64,000 bases of DNA from Lawsonibacter asaccharolyticus (lineage in GTDB: Bacteria > Bacillota > Clostridia > Oscillospirales > Oscillospiraceae), in assembly GCA_003112755.1 (NCBI GenBank), contig BFBT01000001.1:124001-188000 (forward strand), written 5' to 3'. Under the pieces are notes generated by a model. It ran no database searches. It had not been told where the DNA came from and worked only from the letters and a program-made list of their open reading frames with translations. How positions within the stretch are numbered: the first letter of the stretch is position 1; each line of letters starts with the position of its first letter. This document shows positions 1 through 7,896 of the stretch, in pieces. The translations under genes and the position numbers were made by a program.

Positions 1-615
1 GACCCGCAGGGCCTTGCACACCGAGCCGCTGATGACGCAGCCCACTGCGGCCTCGATCACGGCCTGAATGCCCACATAGGCGGCGGCAAACAGTAAAATG
101 TTGTCCTGGAACTTGGCCATCAGCTCCTCGCCCAGCAGGACCTGGAGCGTGGGGGCGTTCAGGAAGATCAGGATCAGCACCGTCATATAGAACAGGGTGT
201 TCAGCACCGGCGCCGCCAGCCCCCCGATGTAATAGGAAATGGTGTTCCCCCTGTCCAGCCTGCGGGCGGCCCGGTAGACCCAGCCCACGCACACCCCCAT
301 CAGGACACGGGGGATGATGCTATTCACAAAGCTCAGCACCACCACCACACCTCCGGTATAGCCGGCCAGGAACAGGGTGCTGAACCCGGTCTTGATGGCG
401 GTGTAGAAGCTGATGCAGCCCATCACGCCCCCCAGGACGCCCCCAGCCAGCGGACCCAGCATCATAGCGCCCACGGCCACTGGTACCGTCATAATGGACG
501 CGTACTGTCCGGGCAGTGGGATCATGGCCAATCCTGTGATGTTCATCATCAGCAGGATCCCCACCAACAGAGCCAATTCCATCAGATACGTGAGACTTGT
601 TTTTGCCCTTACCAT
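1..615 (-). CDS. ECF transporter S component (vitamin-binding membrane subunit), 3' end missing
   Basis: The frame is open from an ATG at 615 down to the window edge, giving 205 codons without a stop, so the C-terminus lies outside. The product begins MVRAKTSLTYLMELALLVG and is almost wholly hydrophobic, with about five membrane segments. The stretch around residues 35-70 (PLPGQYASIMTVPVAVGAMM, then LGPLAGGVLGGVMGCISF) has the glycine-rich first-helix pattern of ECF S components. Such proteins bind a vitamin in the membrane and pair with the shared EcfT/EcfA energising module, which is not in this window. The substrate cannot be read; a pantothenate-type family is a guess. A good Shine-Dalgarno site (AGGAGG, about 622-628) and a near-consensus promoter at 714-742 support the start. 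Confidence 0.75.
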   Translation of the reverse strand, partial: MVRAKTSLTYLMELALLVGILLMMNITGLAMIPLPGQYASIMTVPVAVGAMMLGPLAGGVLGGVMGCISFYTAIKTGFSTLFLAGYTGGVVVVLSFVNSIIPRVLMGVCVGWVYRAARRLDRGNTISYYIGGLAAPVLNTLFYMTVLILIFLNAPTLQVLLGEELMAKFQDNILLFAAAYVGIQAVIEAAVGCVISGSVCKALRV

Positions 616-713
616 ATTCAATTCCTCCTGCTGCCGCTCCGCCATCTGCGGATGCAGCGCAATTTTGGGGGCGCCCCCATCCGGGAAAACACCCTGACAC
701 AAAAGTCAAAGGC

Positions 714-742
714 ATTATACTCTAATTTTCCCTCTTTTTCAA
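714..742 (-). promoter_or_regulatory. Promoter of the ECF S-component gene
   Basis: On the minus strand TTGAAA (737-742) and TATAAT (714-719) are separated by exactly 17 bp. This predicts a start near 707 and a leader of about 90 nt that contains a GC-rich hairpin (GGGGGCGCCCCC). I do not recognise the leader as a known riboswitch. Confidence 0.8.
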
Positions 743-775
743 GGCAAAATCAGCCGGGGCGCCGGACCGGAGGAC

Positions 776-817
776 CAGAAAAGCCCCGACGGTCCTGCGG
801 CGCAGGACCGTCGGGGC
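776..817 (-). terminator. Intrinsic terminator of the polyamine operon
   Basis: Arms 783-799 and 801-817 form a perfect 17-bp inverted repeat just downstream of the nspC stop codon. On the minus strand it is followed by TTTTCTGG. It also separates this operon from the next promoter at 742. Confidence 0.75.
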
Positions 818-833
818 GGACGCAGATATCCCG

Positions 834-2042
834 TCAGCGGCCCAGCCGGCTTTTGAAGGCGTTGTAGCCGTGGGCGGTCAGCTGCTCCAAACCCCCGGCG
901 CTGTCCAGCTTCCAGAGATTGGGGAGAGGCATGCCGTTGAAGGTATTGTTTTTACAGGTGGTATAGATGGCCATGTCGCCGAGCAGGACCAGGTCGCCCT
1001 CCTGAAGGGGCCGGTCAAAGTCGTAGTCCCCGATCACGTCCCCGGCCAGACAGGTGGGGCCGGCCAGGCGGAACATATGGCCCTCCCCTGGCTCGGTACT
1101 GGCCCCCAGGATGGGGGGCTGGTAGGGCATTTCCAGCACGTCGGGCATGTGGCAGGCGGCGCTGACGTCCAAGATGGCGATCCTGACACCGCCGTTTTCC
1201 ACCACGTCCAGCACCCGGCTGGCCAAATATCCGGCATTCAGGGCCACTGCCTCCCCAGGTTCCAGGTAGACATTTACCCCCCAGGACTGCTGGGCGTGAC
1301 GGATACAGTCCTCCAGGGTGCCCAAATCATAGTCCGGGCGGGTGATGTGATGCCCGCCCCCCATATTGATCCATTTCATTTCGGGCAGAATGTCCCCGAA
1401 CTTCTCCTCCACCGCCGCTAAGGTGGTTTTCAAATCGTCGGAGTTCTGCTCGCACAGGGTATGGAAGTGAATGCCGTCCAGCAGGGACAGGGTGGCCTCG
1501 TCCATCTCCTGGTCCCACACGTTCCGGGTCACCCCCATGCGGCTGCCAGGGGCGCAGGGGTCGTAGATGGCGTGGCCCTCCTGGGTGGAGCACTCCGGAT
1601 TCACCCGCAGTCCCAGGCTTTTGCCCGCCTGCTTGCCCCGGGGCCCGAAGGCCTTCAGCTGGTGGATGGAGTTAAAGACGATGTGGTCGGCGTATTGCAG
1701 GAGCTCCTGAAACTCGTCCTCCCGGTAGGCCCCGCAGAACACGTGGACCTCCCCCTGGGGCATCTCCTCCTTGCCCAGCCGGGCCTCATAGAGGCCGCTG
1801 GCCTCGGTGCCCGCCAGGTACCGGGACAGGAGGGGGTAGAAATCGTAGTTGGAAAAAGCCTTCTGGGCCAGCAGCACCCGGCAGCCAGTACGCTCCGCCA
1901 GAGCGGCGAGCACTTCTCCGTTTTTCCGCAGCCGCTCCTCGTCGATGACGTAGGCCGGGGTGGGCAGCTGGGCAAACAGAGCCCGGGGGTCGTAGTTTGC
2001 CAGGCCCGCAAACTGGGGATCTTGTAAGGTCTTATATCCCAT
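834..2042 (-). CDS. nspC: Carboxynorspermidine/carboxyspermidine decarboxylase (alanine-racemase fold)
   Basis: This PLP enzyme of 402 residues removes the carboxyl group from carboxy(nor)spermidine, the last step of the aspartate-semialdehyde route to spermidine-type polyamines. Seen in the sequence: the presumed PLP lysine in LLAQKAFSNY (about Lys61), HFHTLCEQ, the glycine-rich GGGHHIT, the phosphate-binding EPGEAV, and the C-terminal GPTCLAGD that supplies the catalytic cysteine of fold-III decarboxylases. Its ATG overlaps the preceding gene's stop in TGATG, which implies translational coupling with the dehydrogenase. It is the last gene of the operon. Whether the substrate is carboxyspermidine, carboxynorspermidine or carboxyaminopropylagmatine cannot be read from sequence. 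Confidence 0.93.
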   Translation of the reverse strand: MGYKTLQDPQFAGLANYDPRALFAQLPTPAYVIDEERLRKNGEVLAALAERTGCRVLLAQKAFSNYDFYPLLSRYLAGTEASGLYEARLGKEEMPQGEVHVFCGAYREDEFQELLQYADHIVFNSIHQLKAFGPRGKQAGKSLGLRVNPECSTQEGHAIYDPCAPGSRMGVTRNVWDQEMDEATLSLLDGIHFHTLCEQNSDDLKTTLAAVEEKFGDILPEMKWINMGGGHHITRPDYDLGTLEDCIRHAQQSWGVNVYLEPGEAVALNAGYLASRVLDVVENGGVRIAILDVSAACHMPDVLEMPYQPPILGASTEPGEGHMFRLAGPTCLAGDVIGDYDFDRPLQEGDLVLLGDMAIYTTCKNNTFNGMPLPNLWKLDSAGGLEQLTAHGYNAFKSRLGR

Positions 2043-3301
2043 CAGTCCACCAGCACGGGGTCGTGGTCTTCGCTGCGGGGCAGGCCGTACTTGTCCAGGG
2101 CGTCCAGGAAGGGATCGGGATCAAACTCCTCCACGGTGTGCACGCCCTTCTGGGTCCACTTACCAGTGAGCAGCATGAGGGCGCCGCACATGGCGGGCAC
2201 GCCGGTGGTGTAGCTGATGGCCTGGCTGGCCACCTCCCGATAGCACTCCTGGTGGTCGCACACGTTGTAGATGTAGTAGGTCTTTTCCCGGCCGTCCTTC
2301 TTGCCGGTGAAGATGCAGCCGATGTTGGTCTTGCCGTGAGTGCGGGGCCCCAGGCTGGCGGGGTCTGGAAGCAGGGCCTTCAGGAACTTGATGGGCACGA
2401 TCTGCTGTCCCTCGAACTCCACGGGGGTGGTGGACAGCATGCCCACGTTCTCCAGACACTTCATGTGGGTGAGGTAGCTCTGGCCGAAGGTCATGAAGAA
2501 GCGGATACGGCGTACCTCGGGGATGTTCTCGGCCAGAGACTCGATCTCCTCGTGGTGGAGCAGGTACATGTCCTTCTCGCCCACCTGGTCGAAGTTGTAC
2601 TCCCGCTTGATGCTCATGGCGGGGATCTCCACCCAGCGGCCGTCCTCCCAATAGCTGCCGGGGGCCGAGACCTCCCGCAGGTTCACCTCGGGGTTGAAGT
2701 TAGTGGCGAAGGGGTAGCCGTGGTCGCCGCCGTTGCAGTCCAGGATGTCGATGGTGTCGATGGTGTCGAACTCGTGCTTCTTGGCGTAGGCGCAGTAGGC
2801 CTGAGTCACGCCGGGATCAAAGCCGCAGCCCAGCAAGGCGGTGAGTCCGGCCTTCTCGAACTTCTCCCGGTAGGCCCACTGCCAGGTGTAGTCGAAGTAG
2901 GCAGAGAATCCCTTCTCCTTGCAGCGCTTCTCATAGGCGGCCTTCCACTCCGGCTCCTCAATGTCCTCGGGCTCGTAGTTGGCGGTGTCCATGTAATTGA
3001 CGCCGCACTCCAGGCAGGCGTCCATGATGGTCAGATCCTGGTAGGGCAGGGCGATGTTCATCACCAGGTCGGGCTGGCAGCTCTTAATGAGGGCGACCAC
3101 TTCTTCCACCTTGTCGGCGTCCACCTGGGCAGTGGTGATCTTGGTGGCAGTCTTGCCCGCCAGCTCGGCGGCCAGCTTGTCACACTTGGACTTGGTGCGG
3201 CTGGCGATGCACAGTTCGGTAAACACATCGCTGACCTGGCAGCACTTGCGGATGGCCACGTTAGCCACGCCGCCGCAGCCGATCACTAATACTCTGCTCA
3301 T
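2042..3301 (-). CDS. Carboxy(nor)spermidine dehydrogenase (saccharopine dehydrogenase family)
   Basis: The product has about 419 residues and an N-terminal Rossmann motif (VLVIGCGGVANVAI, residues 4-17). It belongs to the Lys9-like family that condenses L-aspartate semialdehyde with a diamine using NAD(P)H, giving the carboxylated polyamine that the next gene decarboxylates. Family-like stretches are GVNYMDTANYEP, LGCGFDPGVTQAY and DCNGGDHGYPFATNFNPE. I chose the ATG at 3301 because GGAG at 3310-3313 is 8 nt upstream of it, while a GTG at 3307 would be only 2 nt away. A gap of about 70 bp separates it from the agmatinase-family gene. Pairing with nspC makes a polyamine role much likelier than lysine metabolism. 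Confidence 0.88.
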   Translation of the reverse strand: MSRVLVIGCGGVANVAIRKCCQVSDVFTELCIASRTKSKCDKLAAELAGKTATKITTAQVDADKVEEVVALIKSCQPDLVMNIALPYQDLTIMDACLECGVNYMDTANYEPEDIEEPEWKAAYEKRCKEKGFSAYFDYTWQWAYREKFEKAGLTALLGCGFDPGVTQAYCAYAKKHEFDTIDTIDILDCNGGDHGYPFATNFNPEVNLREVSAPGSYWEDGRWVEIPAMSIKREYNFDQVGEKDMYLLHHEEIESLAENIPEVRRIRFFMTFGQSYLTHMKCLENVGMLSTTPVEFEGQQIVPIKFLKALLPDPASLGPRTHGKTNIGCIFTGKKDGREKTYYIYNVCDHQECYREVASQAISYTTGVPAMCGALMLLTGKWTQKGVHTVEEFDPDPFLDALDKYGLPRSEDHDPVLVD

Positions 3302-3370
3302 AATCACTTCTCCTTTGTTCTTCTCATTTTATACGCCCCGGTCCCCTCCAGGGGCCAGATATTGTGTTTT

Positions 3371-4225
3371 TTATTGGGACAGGGCCAGCAGCAGCTCCCT
3401 CAGCACCTTGCAGGCGGCGGCGGTGGACACGCCGCTCTGATCCAGCATGGGGGCCAGCTCGTTCACATCCGCCCCCACCACGTTGGTTTTGGCCACCATC
3501 TGAATGGCCTCCAGCAGCTGGGGGAAGGTGACGCCGCCCGCCTCGGGGGTGCCGGTTCCGGGGAAGGCGGAGGGGTCCAGGCAGTCCAGGTCGATGGTGA
3601 GATAGACCGGGGCCCGGCTGGCCTCCAGGGTCTGGACCAGCTCCTCCAGGCCGTCAAAGGTGAAGGGGTGCAGGTCCGTGTGCTCCCTGGCGAAGCGGAA
3701 CTCCTCCCGTTCCCCGCTGCGGATACCGAACTGGTGGATGCGCCCGTCTCCCAGCAGGTCGTGGCAGCGGCGGATGACGCAGGCATGGCTGAGTTTCGCG
3801 CCCAGGTAGTCGTCCCGCAGGTCGGCATGGGCGTCAAAGTGGATGATATGTACGTCGGGCCAGCGCCGCTGGATGGCCCGGAAGCTGCCCAGGGTCACCA
3901 GATGCTCGCCCCCAAGCAGCACAGGCAGCTTGCCTGCGGCCAGAATCTCCTCCGCCCGGCTCTCAATGTCCAGCAGCGCCAGCTCCGCGCTGCCAAAGCA
4001 CAGCTCCAGATCACCGCTGTCGAAGATGCGATAGTCGGTCAGGTCCTTGTCCTGGTAAGGGCTGTACGTCTCCAGGCCGAAGCTCTCATGGCGCATGGCG
4101 GAGGGGCCGAACCGGGCGCCGGGACGGAAGCTGGTAGTGGAGTCGAAAGGGGCGCCGAACAGAACGATGCGCGCTTTCTCAAAGCTGCTGTCGCAGCCGA
4201 TAAAGGTCTCGATATTGGGATCCAT
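3371..4225 (-). CDS. speB: Agmatinase family ureohydrolase
   Basis: This 284-residue arginase/agmatinase-fold enzyme hydrolyses agmatine to putrescine and urea, or possibly aminopropylagmatine to spermidine. All dimanganese ligand motifs are present: GGEHLVTLGS, HFDAHADLRDDY and TIDLDCLDPS. The start at ATG 4225 (MDPNIETFIG) follows GGAGG at 4236-4240 with 10-nt spacing; the open frame extends further upstream but that part overlaps speE and looks spurious. The stop of speE lies just 2 bases before this ATG, so the two are probably coupled. An arginine decarboxylase two genes upstream supplies agmatine, which supports the assignment over arginase or formiminoglutamase. Confidence 0.9.
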   Translation of the reverse strand: MDPNIETFIGCDSSFEKARIVLFGAPFDSTTSFRPGARFGPSAMRHESFGLETYSPYQDKDLTDYRIFDSGDLELCFGSAELALLDIESRAEEILAAGKLPVLLGGEHLVTLGSFRAIQRRWPDVHIIHFDAHADLRDDYLGAKLSHACVIRRCHDLLGDGRIHQFGIRSGEREEFRFAREHTDLHPFTFDGLEELVQTLEASRAPVYLTIDLDCLDPSAFPGTGTPEAGGVTFPQLLEAIQMVAKTNVVGADVNELAPMLDQSGVSTAAACKVLRELLLALSQ

Positions 4226-4227
4226 CT

Positions 4228-5079
4228 TCACTCTACCTCCTTCAGCATCTCTTCCAAAAACGCCGGCAGGCAGAAGGCCCCCACATGCAGGCGGACGGTG
4301 TAATACTGCGTCTTCAAATGGAGCCCCAGCCACTTGTCCCGGTCGAAGTCATCCACCGGGTGATACTTCTTGCTGGCAAAGCCGAACAGCCAGTAGCCGG
4401 CGGCATAGGTGGGGATATGGGCCTGATACACCCGGCTGATGGGGAAAGTGCTGACGATGCGCTTGTGGCTGCGCTGCATGGCCTCCGCGTCGTGGCGGTA
4501 GAAGGGGCTGCCCTGCTGATTGACCATAATGCCGTCATCCCGGAGGGCGTTGTAGCAGATGCCGTAGAACTCCCGGGTAAAGTAGCCCTCCGAGGGGCCG
4601 AAGGGGTCAGTGGAGTCCACGATGATCAGGTCATACTGGGCGTGGCGGCGGCGGATGAACCGCAGGGCGTTGTCGAAGTAGATGTGCACCCGGGAGTCAT
4701 CCAGGCGGCAGGCGTTCTCCGGCAGATAGCGCCGGCAGGCCTCCACCACCTGCTCGTCCATCTCCACCAGGTCGATGGACCGGATGCACTCGTACCGGGC
4801 CAGCTCCTTCACCACGCCGCCGTCCCCCGCACCGATGACCAGCACGTCCTGCACATGGGGGTGGACGGCCATAGGCACGTGGGTGATCATCTCGTCATAG
4901 ATGAACTCGTCCCGCTCAGTGAGCATCACATTGCCGTCCAGGGCCAGGACCTTGCCGAACTCTGGGGTGTCGTAGATGTCGATCTGCTGGTACTCGCTCC
5001 GGTGGGAGTAGAGGTGCCGGTCCACCCGCATGCTGTGCTTCACGTCGGGGGTATGAAATTCGCTGAACCAGAGTTCCAT
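4228..5079 (-). CDS. speE: Spermidine synthase (aminopropyltransferase)
   Basis: The 283-residue protein has the class I methyltransferase-like fold of polyamine aminopropyltransferases. Motifs seen are LDGNVMLTERDEFIYDEM, VIGAGDGGVVKEL (nucleoside binding) and the catalytic DSTDPFGPSEG, followed by GSPFY. It transfers an aminopropyl group from decarboxylated S-adenosylmethionine to putrescine. No S-adenosylmethionine decarboxylase gene (speD) occurs in the window. The ATG abuts the speA stop (TAA then ATG), so translation is likely coupled. Its place in one operon with a complete carboxy-polyamine route is unusual and is discussed as a finding. Confidence 0.93.
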   Translation of the reverse strand: MELWFSEFHTPDVKHSMRVDRHLYSHRSEYQQIDIYDTPEFGKVLALDGNVMLTERDEFIYDEMITHVPMAVHPHVQDVLVIGAGDGGVVKELARYECIRSIDLVEMDEQVVEACRRYLPENACRLDDSRVHIYFDNALRFIRRRHAQYDLIIVDSTDPFGPSEGYFTREFYGICYNALRDDGIMVNQQGSPFYRHDAEAMQRSHKRIVSTFPISRVYQAHIPTYAAGYWLFGFASKKYHPVDDFDRDKWLGLHLKTQYYTVRLHVGAFCLPAFLEEMLKEVE

Positions 5080-6549
5080 TTACCGCGCCTCCTGTGTGAG
5101 TATGTTGATCTCCTCGATCTCCGGGTCCTCGGGTCCGGTCATAGAGCAACCCTTCTCCTTGGCGTAGCGGATGTAGTCCAGGATCTCCGCCGTGATCCGC
5201 TCCCCAGGGGCCAGGATGGGGATGCCGGGGGGATAGCACATAACGAATTCGCTGCACACCTGTCCCACACTGTCCTCCAGGCGGACGCTGCGCTTGTCCG
5301 CGTAGAATGCCTCCTGGGGGCTGGTGACCACCTCGGGGGCGATGTATTCCTGGTTCATCAGGCCGCTGCCGTCGGTTTGATAGCGGCGGCGGATCTCCGC
5401 CAGGGCGCTGACCAGCCGCTCCAGCTCCTGGGGCCGGTCCCCGATGGACAGATAGGCCAAGATGTTGCCGATATCCCCGAACTCGATCTGGATGTCGTAC
5501 TCGTCCCGGAGCAGGTCGTAGACCTCGATGCCGGCCAGACCCACGTCCCGGGTGTGGACGCTGAGCTTGGTGGGGTCGAAGTCGAAGATGGAGTCGCCGT
5601 TGATGAGCTCCCGGCCGAAGGCGTAGTACCCGCCCACGGCGTTGATCTCCTCCCGGGCGTACTCCGCCATGGCGCACACCTGGCGAAAGACCTCCCGGCC
5701 GCGGAGGGCCAGGTTGCGGCGGCTGATATCCAGGCTGGACATCAGCAGATAGCTGCCCGAGGTGGTCTGAGTCAGGTTGATGATCTTCCGCACATGCCCC
5801 TCGTGGATGCCGGGGCCGATGAGCAGGAGGCTGGACTGGGTCAGGCTCCCGCCGCTCTTGTGCATGGACACGGAGGCCATGTCCGCCCCGGCTTCCATCG
5901 CTGACACCGGCATGTGGTCCCCGAAGTAGAAGTGGGTGCCGTGGGCCTCGTCCGCCAGGCAGTACATGCCCGCCTCGTGGGCCATTTCCACGATGGCCCG
6001 CAGGTCGCTGCAAATGCCGTAGTAGGTGGGGTTGTTCACCAGCACCGCCACAGCGTCTGGGTTCTCCCGGATAGCACGGGCCACCTGCTCCCGCTTCATG
6101 CCCAGGGAGATGCCCAGGCGCGGGTCCACCTCCGGGTTGACATAGACAGGGATGGCACCGCAAAGCACCAGGGCGTTGATGACGCTGCGGTGGACATTCC
6201 GGGGCATGATGATCTTGTCCCCCCGCTTGCAGGTGGACAGCACCATGCTCTGCACCGAGCTAGTGGTGCCCCCCACCATCAGAAAGGCGTGGGCCGCGCC
6301 GAAGGCGTCGGCGGCCAGCTCCTCCGCCTCCCGGATGACAGAGATGGGGTGGCACAGGTTGTCCAGGGGTTTCATGCTGTTCACGTCGATGCTGACACAC
6401 TGCTCCCCCAGGAAGCGGGTCAGCTCCGGGTTGCCCCGGCCCCGCTTGTGCCCGGGCACATCGAAGGGAACGACCCGCATCTGCCGGAAGGTCTGGAGCG
6501 CCTCGTAGATCGGGGCCTTGTTCTGGTCCAGGGTATGTTCTTCTTTCAT
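5080..6549 (-). CDS. speA: Arginine decarboxylase, fold-I Orn/Lys/Arg decarboxylase type
   Basis: The start at ATG 6549 (MKEEHTLDQNKAPIYEAL) gives 489 residues, the usual size of the short Gram-positive SpeA/YaaO class. Visible features are DVPGHKRG (residues 30-37), DEAHGTHFYF and SMHKSGGSL with the PLP lysine at about residue 231. It converts arginine to agmatine at the head of the operon; lysine decarboxylation is possible, since this family does not separate the two reliably by motif. The frame runs on upstream of 6549 into the leader, but the extension crosses the terminator hairpin and has no ribosome site. GAGG lies about 10 nt before the chosen ATG. Confidence 0.92.
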   Translation of the reverse strand: MKEEHTLDQNKAPIYEALQTFRQMRVVPFDVPGHKRGRGNPELTRFLGEQCVSIDVNSMKPLDNLCHPISVIREAEELAADAFGAAHAFLMVGGTTSSVQSMVLSTCKRGDKIIMPRNVHRSVINALVLCGAIPVYVNPEVDPRLGISLGMKREQVARAIRENPDAVAVLVNNPTYYGICSDLRAIVEMAHEAGMYCLADEAHGTHFYFGDHMPVSAMEAGADMASVSMHKSGGSLTQSSLLLIGPGIHEGHVRKIINLTQTTSGSYLLMSSLDISRRNLALRGREVFRQVCAMAEYAREEINAVGGYYAFGRELINGDSIFDFDPTKLSVHTRDVGLAGIEVYDLLRDEYDIQIEFGDIGNILAYLSIGDRPQELERLVSALAEIRRRYQTDGSGLMNQEYIAPEVVTSPQEAFYADKRSVRLEDSVGQVCSEFVMCYPPGIPILAPGERITAEILDYIRYAKEKGCSMTGPEDPEIEEINILTQEAR

Positions 6550-6569
6550 CTGCCAACACCTCGAAGCAC

Positions 6570-6605
6570 AAAAAAACACAAGCTGCATTTGAACAGCTTG
6601 TGTTT
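6570..6605 (-). terminator. Intrinsic terminator just upstream of speA (attenuator candidate)
   Basis: A perfect 12-bp stem (6574-6585 with 6594-6605, 8-nt loop) is followed on the minus strand by seven U residues (6570-6576). It lies only 20 nt before the speA start, inside the operon's own transcript, so it can act only by conditional termination. Segments GTGTTTG and CTTGTG around 6756-6775 are complementary to the first arm and could form an antiterminator. Confidence 0.8.
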
Positions 6606-6936
6606 GGATCAATTTGTACACGATAAGCTCCAAGTCCCCTGTCCGGCCGCGATGGCGGACAAACGCCTGCAAATAACAGCTGGGGCGGGAGATATGTCTG
6701 GTACTGAGAGTCTATATAGCAACAAGATACTTTTACCACTCTGTTATTGACCGTTTCACAAGTCTGCGCAAACACGCATCTGGTTATGAAGTAACCAACT
6801 TATAAAATTTGAGCTTTTAACTCAATCAATAAGGGCGGTGACCCGCCGATCGGCAATGGACCCGGCTGTCCGTATGGCCTTGACTCCCGGAGGAGTGGTC
6901 CCAGTATTCTTGGCCAGATAAACTCCAGTCAGATTG
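6606..6936 (-). promoter_or_regulatory. Long structured leader of the polyamine operon, class unrecognised
   Basis: About 330 nt without a convincing gene lie between the predicted start (about 6936) and the terminator. The first 110 nt are rich in short helices: ACTCC with loop TCCG and GGAGT, GGACC with GGTCC, and GGCGG with CCGCC. I could not match it to a T-box or to any riboswitch I know. No leader peptide with a run of arginine codons stands out. Confidence 0.5.
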
Positions 6937-6942
6937 CTACAA

Positions 6943-6971
6943 AATATAGCATAGAACTTCCGATATGTCAA
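6943..6971 (-). promoter_or_regulatory. Promoter of the polyamine operon
   Basis: TTGACA (6966-6971) and TATATT (6943-6948) have 17-bp spacing on the minus strand. The -35 box overlaps the stop codon of the upstream DUF523 gene. Confidence 0.85.
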
Positions 6972-7477
6972 TCGTTTTTCCCGGGATATTTGGAGGGCAA
7001 AGGGCAGGGCGCCCTTTGCCCCTCCTCCCGCGCCTCCCCGCGCTCCGCCAATGTGCCGGCCTCTGACTCTCCGTACACTTGGACCCCGTGTTCCTCCAGC
7101 AGGCGGGCGGTCACACCGGAGCCCTCAGTCAGCCTGCCGGTGAAGCTGCCGTCATAGATCTGCCCCCTGCCGCAGGAGGGGCTCCTCTCCTTCAGCACCG
7201 CCAGGGTGCACCTATGGGCCCGGGCCAGCTCCAGCACCTCTTCGGCTCCGAGGCGGTACGCCTCCGTCACGTCCTTTCCCGCCCGGTCCACCACCCGGCC
7301 GTCTCTCTGGAGCTCCGCCGGCGGGCGGGGCGTGGGCAGGCCGCCCATCACCTCCGGGCACACGGGGATCAGCCGGTGCCCCAGCACCTCCAGCCGCGCC
7401 AGCTCCCCGCAGGGCCTGGAGGCCCCGTCGTACCGGCAGGGAGTCCCCAGCAGGCAGGCACTGACCAAAATATCCAT
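6968..7477 (-). CDS. DUF523 family protein
   Basis: The product has 169 residues from ATG 7477 (MDILVSACLLGTPCRYDG). It carries the family's conserved cysteine motifs: ACLLGTPCRYDG near the N-terminus, CPEVMGGLPTPRPPAE around residues 38-53, and LKERSPSCG in the middle. The function of DUF523 is not established; the spaced cysteines suggest metal or thiol chemistry. A longer upstream frame exists, but it would start inside the terminator of the preceding gene. The stop overlaps the -35 box of the polyamine promoter, so it seems to be a separate unit from that operon. Confidence 0.85.
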   Translation of the reverse strand: MDILVSACLLGTPCRYDGASRPCGELARLEVLGHRLIPVCPEVMGGLPTPRPPAELQRDGRVVDRAGKDVTEAYRLGAEEVLELARAHRCTLAVLKERSPSCGRGQIYDGSFTGRLTEGSGVTARLLEEHGVQVYGESEAGTLAERGEAREEGQRAPCPLPSKYPGKND

Positions 7478-7503
7478 CTGTCTCTCCCCTTCCCCAACAT
7501 CAG

Positions 7504-7534
7504 AAAAGGGCCCGCTGCGCCTTGCAGCGGGCCC
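7504..7534 (-). terminator. Intrinsic terminator after the IreB-family gene
   Basis: Arms 7508-7518 and 7524-7534 (GGGCCCGCTGC and its complement) flank a 5-nt loop. The minus strand continues with TTTTC. Confidence 0.8.
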
Positions 7535-7545
7535 TCGATCTGCTG

Positions 7546-7797
7546 TCAATGGGTCAAATAATATTTCACCAAAGTCTGGAGCAGCTCATCCCGGTCCACT
7601 TTTCGGATCAGCGCCCTGGCGTTATTGTGGTTGGTGATATAGGTGGGATCTTCTGAGAGGATATAGCCCACGATCTGATTGACTGGGTTATAGCCCTTCT
7701 CCTGAAGCGCCTGATACACCGTAGTCAAGATCGCCTTGATCTCCAGATCCCGCTGATCGCCCAGCCGGAACTTCCGAGTGAAATCCATCTCATCCAT
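7546..7797 (-). CDS. IreB family regulatory phosphoprotein (UPF0297)
   Basis: This 83-residue protein starts [15 protein letters not shown] and contains [20 protein letters not shown] and [15 protein letters not shown], the signature of the IreB/UPF0297 family. In Enterococcus, IreB is a substrate of the kinase IreK and modulates cephalosporin tolerance. The ATG at 7797 has GGAGG about 8 nt upstream; a GTG 9 nt earlier is too close to that site. In many Firmicutes this gene sits beside ruvX, but here ruvX is about 48 kb away. Confidence 0.93.
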   Translation of the reverse strand: MDEMDFTRKFRLGDQRDLEIKAILTTVYQALQEKGYNPVNQIVGYILSEDPTYITNHNNARALIRKVDRDELLQTLVKYYLTH

Positions 7798-7896
7798 CGA
7801 ACACACCTCCTGCAGCGTTGAAGTGGAACACTTGTGCTTAGTTTACTCCAAAAAGGAGGCGGTGTAAAGGGTATGGGGCAAAATTTTAAGAAAAAT

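Noticed and set aside
6260..6775. A minus-strand frame from the speA leader into the gene as a possible leader peptide
   Set aside because: It starts at a GTG without a ribosome site, crosses the terminator and runs in the wrong frame of speA. No run of arginine codons was found.
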